Shown: positions 24,664-37,300 of the stretch, piece after piece
Layout: each line of letters starts with the position of its first letter
Position numbering within the stretch: position 1 is the first letter of the stretch
Assembly: GCF_030247195.1 (NCBI RefSeq)
Contig: NC_080672.1
Coordinates: 161,933,839 to 161,997,838 of the forward strand
Reading direction: 5' to 3'
Source of the DNA: Topomyia yanbarensis
Lineage: Eukaryota; Arthropoda; Insecta; Diptera; Culicidae
DNA: 64,000 nucleotides
Notes under the pieces: model-generated
Seen by the model: only the letters and a program-made list of their open reading frames with translations
Database searches by the model: none
Told to the model about the DNA's origin: nothing
Position numbers and translations under genes: made by a program

Positions 24664-26030
24664 CAATCACTCTGAAAACCGACTTTTTAACCGAGGCCCG
24701 AAGGGCTGAGTCTCATATACCATTCGACTCAGTTCATCGAGTTAGGCAAATGTCCGTGCGTATGTGTGTGTGCGTGCGTGTGTATGTATGTATGTGACCA
24801 AAAATAAGCACATCGGTTACTCAGGAATGGCTGAACCGATTTTCAACTTAGTTCAAACTTAGTCTCAAATGAAAGGTACAACGTTTCCATAGGCTGCTAT
24901 TGAATTTCATTTAATTCCGGTTCCAGAGTTACAGGTTGAAGAGTAGGGTCACGCATGAAATTCCCATATAAATCGGAATCAGCATGGTATGTAAAAGATA
25001 CAAAACATCATAAAATGTATTCGAAAATGTTTGGAATTAGGGGCCGTACACAAATGACGTTGCTTTTTTTGGCGATTTTTGACCCCTCTCTCCCCCCTCG
25101 TAGCATTTGGTCACAAAATTCTAACCTCCCCCTCGTAATTAACGTAGCATTTCCCATGCAAAGCGCCCGAGTGATAAAAAAAAATTACATATGTTTTTCA
25201 ATTATTTTAAATAATTTAAATAAAATTAAAATTTTAAATTTAAATGTCCTTTCAAAATGTTTGACGACTTTTATCAACATTTTCATTATAACAGCAAATT
25301 GCGTGCAAAATAAGCCCATTTCATGACAAATATAGTGTTGATAGTTTTGTTTTGAATGTTATATGTCAAGGGGAGCATGAAGACAAGTTCTCTCAGTTCA
25401 CAATCGTGCAGCTGCCAATGATTCTAAGAACCATACGTTCATCTAAATTGCTAAATTTTGTTTGGTTGAATCCGAAGTGAAAATTTAATTCAGTTTCCAA
25501 ACTGAGTCTACTGGTTAGCAACATTAGCTAACTAATGTAGCAAGTTAAATCCGCATACAAAATCTTTTCGTATTTTTGCGAGCTTGTAATTCCGTGAATC
25601 GTAAAATTTACCTCATGAAAAACTGCAACAAAGTAACTTGTTCGAATTTAAATTCATTTCTCTTGGTAATTAGGATAATTAAATTGTTTTCTCTAAACAA
25701 TGGGTTTTAAACTTAATGCTACGTCGCACAACTTCTAACCCTATCCTCCCCCTCGTCACACTTCGTCACAAATTTGGTATACCCTCCCTACCCCCCAAAA
25801 TGCTACGTCATTTATGCATGGCCCCTTATAGTTTCAGCTCACTGATGCCCAATCAAACCCAACGTGACCACATTGGACAACTTCGGTGGAACCGGAAGCT
25901 TCGGGAAAGTGATTATGTGCCTGAGTTGAATTCACATCTGCTTCTCAGAAATGTCTGACTCGATTTTCACAAAATCAGTCTCAAATGAAAGCTAGAATAT
26001 TCTTATTGAATGCTATTGAATTTCCTTTGA
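24664..26030 (-). repeat. Inverted-orientation copy of the 2931-3985 repeat
   Basis: It begins with TTTCTCCTATAGAAAGG, ACCGACTTTTTAACCGAGGC and a (TG)n tract at ~24757-24795, the reverse complement of the right end of the 2931-3985 family. Modules with CTCAAATGAAAGGTACAACG (~24870) and CTCAAATGAAAGCTAGAA (~25980) follow. It is interrupted by the MITE at 25040-25825. Confidence 0.75.
25040..25825. mobile_element. 786-bp MITE, GGGGCC ends, TTA target duplication
   Basis: The left end GGGGCCGTACACAAATGACG matches the right end read in reverse (GGGGCCATGCATAAATGACG) over about 21 bp with four differences. TTA flanks both ends (25037-25039 and 25826-25828). A GGGGCC start with a TTA duplication fits the PIF/Harbinger type. 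C-rich runs (CCCCTCGTCACA-like) occur in both halves. No transposase is present. Confidence 0.85.
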
Positions 26031-26656
26031 ATCGTAATTCCAGTGTTACGGGGTGAAGTATGTGGCCACATGGGAAATTGCCTTATAAGCCGGTAATCAA
26101 TATATGTATAAATGATGCAAAAATAATTAAAATGAGTTACAAATTGCTTGAAATTGTTTGCCGACACTCTTATACCATGCCACTCACTTCTTTGAGCTGT
26201 GAATTTGAATTTGATTGAATTTTTCGTGAAATCTTGTCTACTTTCCGAATCTGTAATAAGTTTTGATGTAGGCGTTCATTTGATAAAGTAATAACATATT
26301 TGTCGAATGAAGATTCATCAAATCGTTGTAAAAGTCACCAAAGAATGTGTCAATGGACATTTCCACCATTATATTGAACATAACCAGCCATGGAATCGTA
26401 CACGAAAAAACAGTCATAAATTCATGAACAAAAGGTCACGATTTCAAACATTTTACGAAAATCATGACCAGGTTTCTGAAATTATGAATAATAAACCTGG
26501 AGTTCATGAAACTATTTGTGTTTTCAAAAAACTAGTTCACCCCTGAATATATACATGGCGTTACATTAGAATGTTTGGTTAGGGTACTGTTGTTGTTCCC
26601 TAGACATGTTTAATTTTTATTGTCATTCTAGTTTATGATTTGGGAATATACAGCCG
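26031..26656. other. No gene seen; start of a palindrome-rich tract
   Basis: No gene is visible. From ~26390 the words CATGAA, TTCATGA and TTCAC recur in both orientations, continuing after the LINE insertion at 26670-27506. Confidence 0.4.
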
Positions 26657-26669
26657 ACAGTGAAATGAT

Positions 26670-27506
26670 TTTTTTTTTTTTCAATTTGTTTATTTGATAA
26701 GGCGCGTTAGCTTAAAGGTGCCATTTTTTCATTGTTTTACATTTTGAATTTCTTAAAACTAGGGGGATACACATTTCAATATTATTTTGTTTTATATAAT
26801 AAAACTAAAAAAAAAAACTACAGCTAACTTATACATATAAAAGAGGGTATAATATAATATTCGTAAGATTTGGGGGACGGGTCATTTGTGTGTTCTTTGT
26901 ATAGTAATTCACTTTATGATTTTTAGAAGGGAGATTGTAGAAAAAATAATTATTAACTAAGCGGAACATTTTACAAGCTTATTAACTAGAGATAACTAGA
27001 AAGAGTGGTTCAAGATTAAGGTGAATTAATTAGGACTATTTTAAAGTAGTGGTACTGTTGCGCATTTCTTAACGAGATTAAATATTGTTCAACTAAAACT
27101 AGAAGATAGGGGGGCACATAAATTTTGGGAAGATATTCAAGGGGAGAAGGGGGTGAAGTCATACATCTGTGTATCAGAGACATGGGAGGGTGGGTGGACA
27201 AGGCTGAAGGGGGGGGGGGGGGGGTGAGATATAAACTTTCAGTTTCCGGCATCAGGAATTAACGGCCAGAATTACAGATTCGAATGGATTGATCAACTAA
27301 CACTAGAAGATAAGGGGGCACATAAGTTTTGGGAAGATATTCAAGGGGAGAAGGGGGTGAAGACATACATCTGTGTATCAGAGACATGGGAGAGAGGGTG
27401 GACAAGACTGAACGGGGGGGGGGGATATAAACTTCAGTTTCCGGTATCAGGAATCAACGGCCAGGATTACAGATTCGAACGGATGTATCAAGTATTGGGA
27501 CGCCGA
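26670..27506 (-). mobile_element. 5'-truncated LINE with 13-bp target duplication
   Basis: The 13-bp ACAGTGAAATGAT lies at 26657-26669 and again at 27507-27519. A T-run at 26670 is the poly(A) tail of a minus-strand element. The inserted sequence is only the 3' UTR of the LINE that also occurs at 57084-57898; both share TTAGCTTAAAGGTGCCATTT. Inside, a ~215-bp segment with G-runs (up to 16 G at ~27211) is present twice in tandem. Confidence 0.93.
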
Positions 27507-27519
27507 ACAGTGAAATGAT

Positions 27520-29027
27520 GTTCATGATTTCAAGAGCTTATTCGCGATTCTTGAGATTTCTCATAACGTTATTGTGTTATCTTATTCATGAGTTTACTAT
27601 CGCATTTTTCTATCAGAATAGTGGGATTAAAATTCATGATTTCAGGATCTTAGTTGCGATTTTTGTAATTTCTTTTACGTTATCGTGATATTTTTGTTAT
27701 GAGATGAGTGATTCACGTTCATGATTTCAGGATCTCAGTCACAATTTTTGTAACTGCTGTTCATGTTATCGTAATATTTTAGTCATAAATAGAGTAATTC
27801 ATGTTCATAATTTCAGGATCTTAGTCATGATTTTCGTAATTTCTGGTCATGTTATCGAAATGTTTTATTTTAAAACCTACTTCCAAATTTGACACGAAGA
27901 GTAATATGACTAATGTTCATGATATCAACAGTTTTATCTTGGTATTCGTAAATTTTCTTCGCCTAATTGTGATCTGTTACTTTTTGGTTACTATCGATTT
28001 TTTTTATTCGGAATAACGTGACAATATGAACTGGATCATAAAAATATGACGGATTCGCGATATCTTGTTCTGTGAATTATAAATCAAACGAATAACGATG
28101 TTCGAGGTCCTAGTAGTTTTTTATCTAATGCTCGTGTCTATTAGTATGGTCCCTAGCAGCTGGACATTTCATGGAATAAAAATTATTCCACGAATAATTC
28201 TCCAAGTTTTGTGAATGAGTTCACGGGAAAATTTTATTATCATGTTGCATGAAATTGTAAATGATTATCGATATCTTCTAAATATCACGCAAAATAGATT
28301 GTAAATCATGTACTAGGTATCATGAACCAGTTCACGAATACATAAATATTTAATGATTTCGTGAACTATTTCACGAAAATGAACGTGAGTTGTGACTTAT
28401 ACTAGATATCATGAACCAGTTTACGAATACAAGAATTATATTTCATGATTTTGTGAACTATTTCACGAGTATGGATATTGGAACGTGACATATATTAAGA
28501 ATTATGAACAAGTTCACGAATATATGAAAAATATTTGATGATTTTGTGAACTATTTCACGAGCACGGATATTGGATCGTATCTAATATATTAGAGACCAT
28601 GAATTAGTTCACGAGAATTAAATGGATTCATGAATATAATTTGGAATTTCGCGAAATAGTTCACGAGAACATATTTAGAATATTTTGATTTTGTGAACTA
28701 AGGCTCCTATATCTATGAAAATCATCATGAGTCAACCTTTGGTTTTATGAATAATGTGCATGAAGTTGTGAACTAGTTCGCGTACAATAAAAAATCGCAT
28801 TAGAAATGACTTGGCGGAAATCGTGACTGAAGTTCACAAAACAAAAACAAATAGTTCCACTAAAAGAAGCGTTATGCGGGTGTTACTGAAGGGAAATTGA
28901 ACATAATTATAAAACAAATGAGTTTTGTTCATGGTCTTTTCACATCGTAAAAACGTGATTGTTCCAGAATTCATGGAACTTTATTCGAGATTTTGGGAAC
29001 AATTTTTTTGTGTGGTTTAGATTAATG
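27520..29027. repeat. Palindrome-rich degenerate repeat tract
   Basis: Diverged modules of roughly 70-110 bp repeat GTTCATGATTTCAGGATC (27530-27840) and then ATGAACCAGTTCACGAAT with GTGAACTATTTCACGA (28310-28690). Most modules are themselves short inverted repeats of GTGAAC and GTTCAC. The tract ends near GGAACAATTTTTTTGTGTGG at ~28998. It may be one foldback element that also includes 26390-26656, but I could not fix its ends. Confidence 0.6.
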
Positions 29028-29080
29028 AGAAAGGCACAATTGCACCGCTAGGTGGATTAAAACAGGTTTTTATATAGACG
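29028..29080 (-). repeat. Fragment of the CCTGTTTTAATCC dispersed repeat
   Basis: GCACAATTGCACCGCTAGGT followed by GGATTAAAACAGG is the reverse complement of the repeat at ~2351 and ~2547. Confidence 0.8.
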
Positions 29081-29396
29081 TTTGCTATGTAATATTTGAA
29101 CAGAAGAATTTTTTTGCTTTTAAACTCTCCTGAACCAAAATTAATGATATCATTACAATCAATAGTTTCATCAAAAATTACATGCTTCATCGGCATTTTC
29201 GGTGCCACTGCCGGTCACAGCGCATTCGAAAACGGTAATTATATCGATATTTGCCTTCGCGCGGTGGCTCGGATAATAAAACATTTGTGCAGAGTTGACA
29301 ATAATATTCGTTGTTAACATTCTGTACCAAAACAAATCCAAATAAAATCGATTCAAAAATCGATTATTTGTAAATAACTAGCTTTAGGAAAGTAGG

Positions 29397-29880
29397 TATA
29401 TAAACCAAAAAATTGTATAATAAAATCAAGTTGAAATCGAGCAATCGTGAGTAGTACTTCACTCCAGTCACAAATCCTTTACTTCGTGCCCAGACCCTGG
29501 AGTTCTTCGTTGGTTTTTTCACTTTGATAAATCCAAAGTCAAATTACTTCCTTGTTTAACGCAAGCGGGGAAGTAAATTGTCTTACGACCAGAATTAGTA
29601 TTGGTTTGTTACGTAGAACGATACTAACTGGACGAGGAATTCCCGGCTTATTAAGCTATAGCGTGTGGTATTTGTAACGCAGGTGCCACAAACTCTACTT
29701 AGTCTAGAATTAGAAGTGGCTTGTACCGCAGGACGCTTCTAACTAGACCCAAAACCCCCTGCTGCGGCGTAAGATCGTTCGGCGGAACGATACTTTGAGA
29801 TCAGTTGTATTGATTGACCACATTGTCGCTTGGTCAGTATTATGAGAAATGCTATTGTACCGCGGAATCGGCATCGGAAT
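29397..29880 (+). other. Tandem hairpin array with shared loop, function unknown
   Basis: A TATATAAACC box (29397) and ATAATAAAA (~29420) precede a series of hairpins. A: 29544-29576, 8-bp stem, loop TTGTTTAACGCAAGCGG. B: 29589-29631, CCAG plus TTAGTAT stem, loop TGGTTTGTTACGTAGAACG. C: 29664-29690, TGTGG stem, loop TATTTGTAACGCAGGTG. D: 29702-29748, GTCTAG plus TTAGAAG stem, loop TGGCTTGTACCGCAGGACG. E: 29771-29795, 10-bp stem, 4-nt loop. G: 29814-29837, TTGACCA stem. F: 29849-29874, short stem, loop with TTGTACCGCGG. B and D share a 19-nt loop and an AA bulge, but their stems differ by compensating changes. I do not recognise the element. A structured leader of an LTR retroelement is one possibility. 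No protein gene is supported here. Confidence 0.7.
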
Positions 29881-31143
29881 CGTAATGCGGAATATCCAAG
29901 ATAGGTCGTATCAGTACAAAACTGATATGTACATTCTCAGTTTGGTTTTGTTTATGTTTATCATTAGTATTCTGTCAATAAACTCTATGATGACAATTCT
30001 GCATACAGCTATGTCTACCAAACATGACCCCATTCGGCACTGATTCCCACTGGCCAGCCTGGCCAGAAACATTATTATTTACCTGATACTGAACATTGAA
30101 ACTTTAACAAACAATTCGAGTTCATACAGATTCGGCTGAAAATGTGTCTTAAAACTGAGTTCGAAATCCGGGACAATATGACCCGCTAACCAACCGTAGG
30201 CTCCCGTTTGATTTTGCTGTCGTTATTGCGAATGCAAATCACATTCGTTGAAAAAAAACGATCCATCGTAATGCAGGATAAGGCGGAAACCTTATTCGTA
30301 ACTTTTTTGGTGCAGCCCTTCAAGAATGTCCGAAAATTTTGAACTCTATTGCAAATTGTTGCTCTCTATGAAAGAGTAATACTCAAGAACTTCCAAACTT
30401 CTAGGTGCAATACATAAAAAGTTATCGCATTTTGAAAGTTTATTTTGGGTCATATTGACGATTTTGATTTTAAATAGGACGCTGGATGCGAAATTACATG
30501 TTCTCTCTAAATTTTTATTAGAGCAAAGTCGCTTCATTAGGCATATGTTGAAATGTTTTTATAATTTTTATTGTAAATTGCAAAATTCAGTTCCCAGTGT
30601 TTTTAAGAAAAATTTTCAACTTAGCATACCGTTGAAAAGGTCATTTCTTCTTCATTTCAGAACACAATTTAAAATCGGTTGATAAATGACCGCAAAAAAT
30701 TGTTTAAGAGCCGAAACTTCCGAAAAATATATTTTTTACTATAAATTAAGATTTTGAGGATCATTTTGAATGCACAATTTTTTGTTGCAATTGATGAGAT
30801 CTACAACCTATACTGGGTCACTCGAAAAGTACAAAATCACTGTAGCATCGTGTAATTAATATTTTGACTCATGGCAAAAGCAGTTAACATAAAAACGTAC
30901 TGGTTCAATTTGCAAACATAGCTTTTCCTTTAAAAGAACGTAACCAGATACATTTCGAATATTTCATCAACAAACAGGGTCAGCAAATTATTTCTACGTT
31001 GCAGGTTACATTCCTCGACTTTTCTAGATTCAAATATCGATTCGATCGGTGAATTAATATCACTCAGAGGCAAACTGTTGATTGCAACTAGAACAATGTT
31101 AATTTGTATCACCATGAAGTACCTTTAGCATAAAGCAGTGCAA
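29881..31143. other. No gene seen
   Basis: A 64-codon frame at 29849-30043 ends in a hydrophobic stretch but has no recognisable similarity. GGCCAGCCTGGCC at ~30051 is a short palindrome. Nothing else could be supported. Confidence 0.4.
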
Positions 31144-31180
31144 CACGTGGTATCGTGATATCAATCATAAAAACCACGTG
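31144..31180 (+). promoter_or_regulatory. Paired CACGTG sites upstream of DNAI2
   Basis: CACGTGG at 31144-31150 and CCACGTG at 31174-31180 form an inverted pair about 200-235 bp before the DNAI2 start codon. A single CACGTG also precedes the paralogue at 61013. Their use as E-box-type sites is inference. Confidence 0.3.
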
Positions 31181-31378
31181 CGTGAGGGGCGGACAGGCGC
31201 ATTTGCCTAACAAAATTTGTTTGGACGGCCCATCAATCATTTAGTGGTTACTACGTTACGATTGCAGCTAGTTGAGCAGAAGTAAACAACCTTGACGGGA
31301 AAAGTAAAATTTCTCGGATTCAGGAAGGTTTTTTCATTCAACTGTGATTTTATCTTCTGGTGATATTTGGAGGTAAAA

Positions 31379-34300
31379 ATGGATATTGCATTCCCATACC
31401 AAAAGGAACGCCGGGAGTTTGGTCGCCAATGTTTGTTTTCGGATAGGAACAAGGTTGAGTTTTCCGAACCAGCCAATCATGATTTGTTCAAGGACTTTAT
31501 CCTCCGGGATCCTGTCCATTTGGGAACACAATACAGCTATCAGATGGCACTCAGTGAGGTCAATACGATAAGCGCCGATCATGAAAACCGCGGTATATTG
31601 CACTCGGAGGGCGGTTGGCCTAAAGATGTTAATTACCTAGACCCGGAGCAGACGGTTCGATACCGCAGAAAGATTGAAAAGGATGAGAACTATGTGAGTC
31701 AACTGACAACAATAATGAAACCAATGGAGAACTGCATCGATCAGAATAACGCCGTGAACATTTACGAAAATTACTTTGACGGGTTGGAACAGGCGCCATT
31801 GATGGAAAAAAGCAATTCTAGGACATTAAATGTTTACCGAGATCCTTCGATCTACAAACAACCTGTTTCCCATTTATCTTGGTCACCTGATGGAGGGTCA
31901 AAGCTAGCCATATCCCATTGCAATATGAGTTTTCAGGAAACGAGTGGGAAAGCGGTGTGTTCGTATATATGGGAGGTCGAAAACCCGAATGTTCCACTGA
32001 TGAGGTTCACTCCTCAGAGCTCTATGGTCTGTTTGGAATATAATCAGAAAGATCCAACCACGTTAGTAAGTGGAATGTATAACGGGCAGGTCGCCGCTTG
32101 GGACACAAGAAACGAAAAAGGACCGGTGATGATTAGTGAACGTGAGACTTCCCATCGATCTACGGTTAACTCGGCTTTATGGATCAACTCCAAAAGTGGA
32201 ACTGAATTCTTTTCCGGCTCATCTGATGGCCAAGTCATGTGGTGGGACACACGGAAATTATCCCAGCCAACCGACACTCTCTTGATGGATCCTATCAAAT
32301 CTGATGAACAGGACCTGTCCCGTTCATATGGAGTTAGTTGTTTAGAATATGAAACCTCAATTCCAACCAGATTCATGTGTGGAACCGAGCAAGGGATGCT
32401 GTTCTCTTGTAATCGAAAGGGTAAATCTCCACAGGAGAAGATAGTCTATCGGGTAAATTTGTTTGAACAATGAATCTGAATGCGTTCGAACATTTTGCTT
32501 TCGTTGCAGCTTCCGTGTCACACCGGGCCAATCTACTCGTTAACACGTAATCCGGCATTTGTTAAAAACTTTCTCACGATCGGGGATTGGATAGCTCGCA
32601 TTTGGTCTGAGGATTGTCGCGAGAGTTCCATTATTTGGACGAAACACCATTCTGTTATGTTAACGGATGGTGTATGGAATCCAATGCGGTATTGCATTTT
32701 TTACGTAAGTCGGGCCGATGGAGTTCTAGATGCCTGGGATTTACTTCAGCAGCAGTGTGAACCCATACTAAGCATCAAAGTGTGTGACGAAAGTTTGAAG
32801 TGTTTACGCGCCCATGAAGCGGGATATTTGGTCGGTGCTGGAAGCATCAAAGGTGCTACGTTTTTGCTGGAAATGTCTGACAACATGACTACGATCAAGA
32901 ATGACAAACCTTTGATGACGGCGGTATAGTGAGAAAACGGGTTGCGCAGAGTAGAAGTTTAAATCTTTTTATTCGCAGATGATGGAGAGGGAAAATCGTC
33001 GAGAGAAGATTCTTGAAGCTAAATCACGGGAAATGAAACTGAAGGTGCGCACTCTAAATCGTCAGGAGGACGTTGTTGAGGAGAAACCTAAGCTATTTCA
33101 ATGTAAATGTAAGTACAATTTGTAGCAGAAAAGTGTCAGACAGAAGCTATGCTAAAGCGTATATTACAACTATGAATTGACGTGCCTTTGGACATGCGTG
33201 TGGTAGTACAATTCAATTGAAAAATTATCGAACTTCTTGAAAAAAAATCTTGCTGAGTTATTTTAAACTAGCACTTTGCCATAGCGTTGAAATTTTGTTT
33301 TACTAACTCGAAATTAAGCTTATGAGCAAAAGAACTTACCGCGCCAAATGGCGCTGTTAGGCAGATTAGCAAAAAATAGCGTCTCTAGAGTAGAGGAGCC
33401 CGGGGCTTAGTTGGCGGTTGGGGTAAGTTGGATGAATCCCGTTTTCTCCGTTTATATTATACCTAAGAGAAGAGACGACAACAAGCTTCTTGTTCTTCTT
33501 AATTTTCTCTACTAGGCTCTTGCCAGATTCCTTTTGCATGCTTTTCACAATTGCTAAAAATAGTTGTACCTTAAAGATTGCACCTCAACCAAGAATTCCC
33601 GATACTTGCTGCATATAAAAATTAAATTGTATTTTAATTCATGTTCGTCTTAACAATACAGGTAGCTGTATCGTCATCCAGGATGTTTTATTCAATTTGT
33701 ATGAAATGTTGACGTTTATAAAAAGTAGTCAGAATAGGTTCAGCAGCAGTGTTTATTATCCCGTTTGTAAATATTATGAACGCTCTTGACTGGCAAAACG
33801 ACCAATCAGAAGCTGGTTCAATATTGAGGTTAGGACTGGATCAAATTAGCTATGCGATTGTCTTCTCTTAGACATATAGCGCTGCTTCTCGTTGTGAACC
33901 TCAAGTAATGTGAAACACATTATGTAATGTGTTTTTGTTGCAAAACATTTGCAATAACTAGCCCCGGTTTCCCCCACTTATCGCTTTAAAGTTTAGGTTT
34001 TAGTTTTCTCAATTTTCAGGACAGCTATACAATATCGAGCGCCATATCAAACTTTACAGTTTTACCTTTGACTTGCTTTATTCGACTATATGGGTCTGGG
34101 GCTAGGTGTTTGACATTCGTACCGCGTCACGAAATGTGGCATAATTTCTAACGACTATTGCGCTGTTAATTGTTGATAAATTTGCGTCATTTAAATATTA
34201 ATCGATTCAGAAAAGTTCAACTTAAAATTGATTGTTATTTTGATTTGGTATTGTAGCTGTAGACTATTAAAAAATCCGTATTATTGCAAAAACTTTGTAA

Positions 34301-37300
34301 AAATGTAAGAAACAGACAGTCAAAAATAGGGAAAACAAACAATTTTCACAAATTCGCGCAAAACTTTCCCTAACACAGACCTCATCTCGAGACTCAAACG
34401 TCCTACACATTTCATCGCTTGATATAAAAGGAATGTATCTGACCGCATTCCTTCCCACTCTCTAATGGCAGAACGAGTGAGATAATCGCTGCTGCTGCTG
34501 GATGAATAGTTGTTACATTTCGCATTTTACATGAGTCATGGAAGTGGAGCGTTTGACTGTGTGTGCTGCAAGCAATTTGTTGTCCACAGTTCCAAGCGAC
34601 GATGGCGTAAAAGAAACGATATGGTGAACTGCTGGTTTATACCGTGCGTATGAGTCATGCCGGCAAGGTTCGAATTGTATCATGGGATTCTCGACCCAAA
34701 TCCCAAAACAATTATCAGCAAGCCGTCCTAGGACGAATACATAAAGGAAAAAGAATTGAATTAGAACATTTCGTCTATTAACTTGTCCTAACTTTGCGCT
34801 GGTTAATGATCAAATACAATAACGTTAAAAGAAAATATTTATTAAATAATTTATAATTTTCAAATCCGCAATTTTCGAAAACCTACATAAAAATCAGTGA
34901 ATGCGGGAAACTCTATCACTAAGCGAAAGCCATGTTGCCATGTTTTAAATGTAGCCATTTTACATGAGCTGCCAAAGAGTACGATTTTGTAATTCGTAGT
35001 TTCCAGCGATGATAGCACAACAGAAGCGAGATTGCGAATTACTGGAGTTGGGGAGACCGAGGAGGGTTGAAACAATTTTTTGTTTTTGTTATATAAATCA
35101 AAAAAATCTGTCATTCGATGATTGCTTATTTTTAAATTTCTTACTTCTGTTTATGCTTTATTAAATTACATCAGAATAACTGGTAAAAATCAATAACAAA
35201 GCATCAGTATATTGATGTTTGTGACAGTGTTCTCTTTGTTTCAACTCTCCTCATGCCAATGTAAGTTGAAACAGCAATGAAAGTGAGTTGAAACAAGTAA
35301 CCAGTTACTTTAAATATTATCAAAACGTAGTCTAAAGCACCAAATGTTACAATTGTGTCATTTTTATTCGTTCACACTAAGATGATTCTCCAAAATGACA
35401 TGCATTCTTATTAGTATTTTTTCACAGTGTATATCTATGTATAAACTAACACTTGTTTGGAAAATAATGTTATATTTTGAGGACAAATGAAGGAATTTCT
35501 GCACTAGGGCATCGCAAAAAAATTTTTTTTTGGGTTCTCAAAGGCCCCCCCTCTCATATTGTGACAAATGTCAAAGTAAGCTCAGATGCCAAATTTCACA
35601 TCATTTGGACAATTTTAGACCCCCGCCCACTTCGCTTGAAATTTTTGAAATTGGTTATATGGGAAAATATGAAGGAAAAATATATTAAATGCTATAACTT
35701 TTGAAGTACACACCTAGAAAAAATAGTCTAAATTTACGTCTCCTGACCATGACATATACGAGCATCAAAAATGACTTAGTTTTACGTTTGATTTTAATTT
35801 TACATGACGTTTAATTTCGTAAATCATGTAATTTTACTCCACATACAGCGTTTGTTCTGAATGGTAGGAAGTGTAATTTTAAGTCATTGCGCATGTAAAG
35901 TATATGTTTCATGTAAAATTAAATGGAACACGGTAATGTTCTGTCATTTCGTAAATTACGGTTTGTTGAATTGTGTCATGTTTGCAATTACGTCAACGAT
36001 AAAATTCAGATTTTTTTGGTGTGTAGCTATCAGAAAATTACAATTTATACCTCTTTTTAAAGTAAATAACCTTAGTATTTGAAAGAAGACTTACCTGTTT
36101 CTAGACAAATAGGGAAAGTGGTGTACTGGGTCATTTTGGCCTCAAAATTCCCTATTTTTAATATTTTTTCTGCTCCGTGATGCAAATCATACATATTTTG
36201 GAGTTTTTCTAATATGAAAAAATCTCAGAAATCGAACGGAACCTTTTTCACCTTTGTCTGAATACGGGAAGTTTGGGTTATAGGGCCTTTTGTCATTAAT
36301 ATTAAACTTTATCATTTTCTCGTGCATATATCTATATATATAAAAGTCAATGTTTGTATGTATATGATTTATGGACTCCCAAACGGCTTAACCGATTGTC
36401 GTCAAAATTTATACATAGTGGGCATTTGTTATGGAGCGTGTTTGTGTGCATTGGTTGGAGATTATCTGCCCACCAGATGACGCTTCGGAACAAATTATGT
36501 TTTCCTCCTATTTCGTTGAAAGTCGCATCAACGTGCGATGGGAATTGGCTAGTCTCTATTATTCTTCAATCAATTCTCATAAAATGTACCTTGCTAAACG
36601 TGAAAAAGCCTTAGGAACACAATAAAAATAGATTCGTTATCGGTAAAATTCAGAAATATCAAATTATCTGATACATAGTCTCGATTTTACATTTTAATCA
36701 TAAAATTGCACATATTAACTCAATTTAACAACAAAATTCTTATTCAATTTACTACTTTTAGTGTAAAATACGCTTGAGGATCACATGAGAAAAGTTTCCA
36801 TCCTGGAAAAATAGGGAAAATTGAGGTATTAGGACATTTAAAGAAAAAAATGTGATTTGTAGAGTTAATGTTGAAAAATTTGATGTTTCTGAATTTTACC
36901 GCTAACGAATTCATTTTTGTTGTATTCATAAGAACTTTCCGCGTTCAACAAGCTACATTTCATGAAAATTGATTGAAGAATAATAGATATATGCACGAAA
37001 AAATTATAACATTTAATATTAATGACAAAAGGTCCTATAACCCCAACTTCCCGTATTCGGACAAAGGTCAAAAAGGTTCCGTTCGATTTCTGAGATTTGT
37101 TTACATTAGAAAAACTCCAAAATATGTATGATTTGCATCACAAAGCAGAAAAATTATGAAAAATAGGGGATTTTGGGGCCAAAATGACCCAGTACTCCAC
37201 TTTCCCCTATTTTTCTAGATAGAGGAATATCTCCCTTCAAAGACTTAGGTCATTTCTTTTAAAAAGAGATATAAATTGTAATTTTCTGATAGCTACTTAA

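Noticed and set aside
24955..25326. 123-codon open frame.
   Set aside because: It crosses the boundary of the MITE at 25040, and its composition follows that MITE.
29397..29520. Solo LTR of a retroelement (TATA box and AATAAA present).
   Set aside because: I could not find matching LTR ends, a target duplication or a primer-binding site, so it is left as a possibility in the hairpin-array entry.
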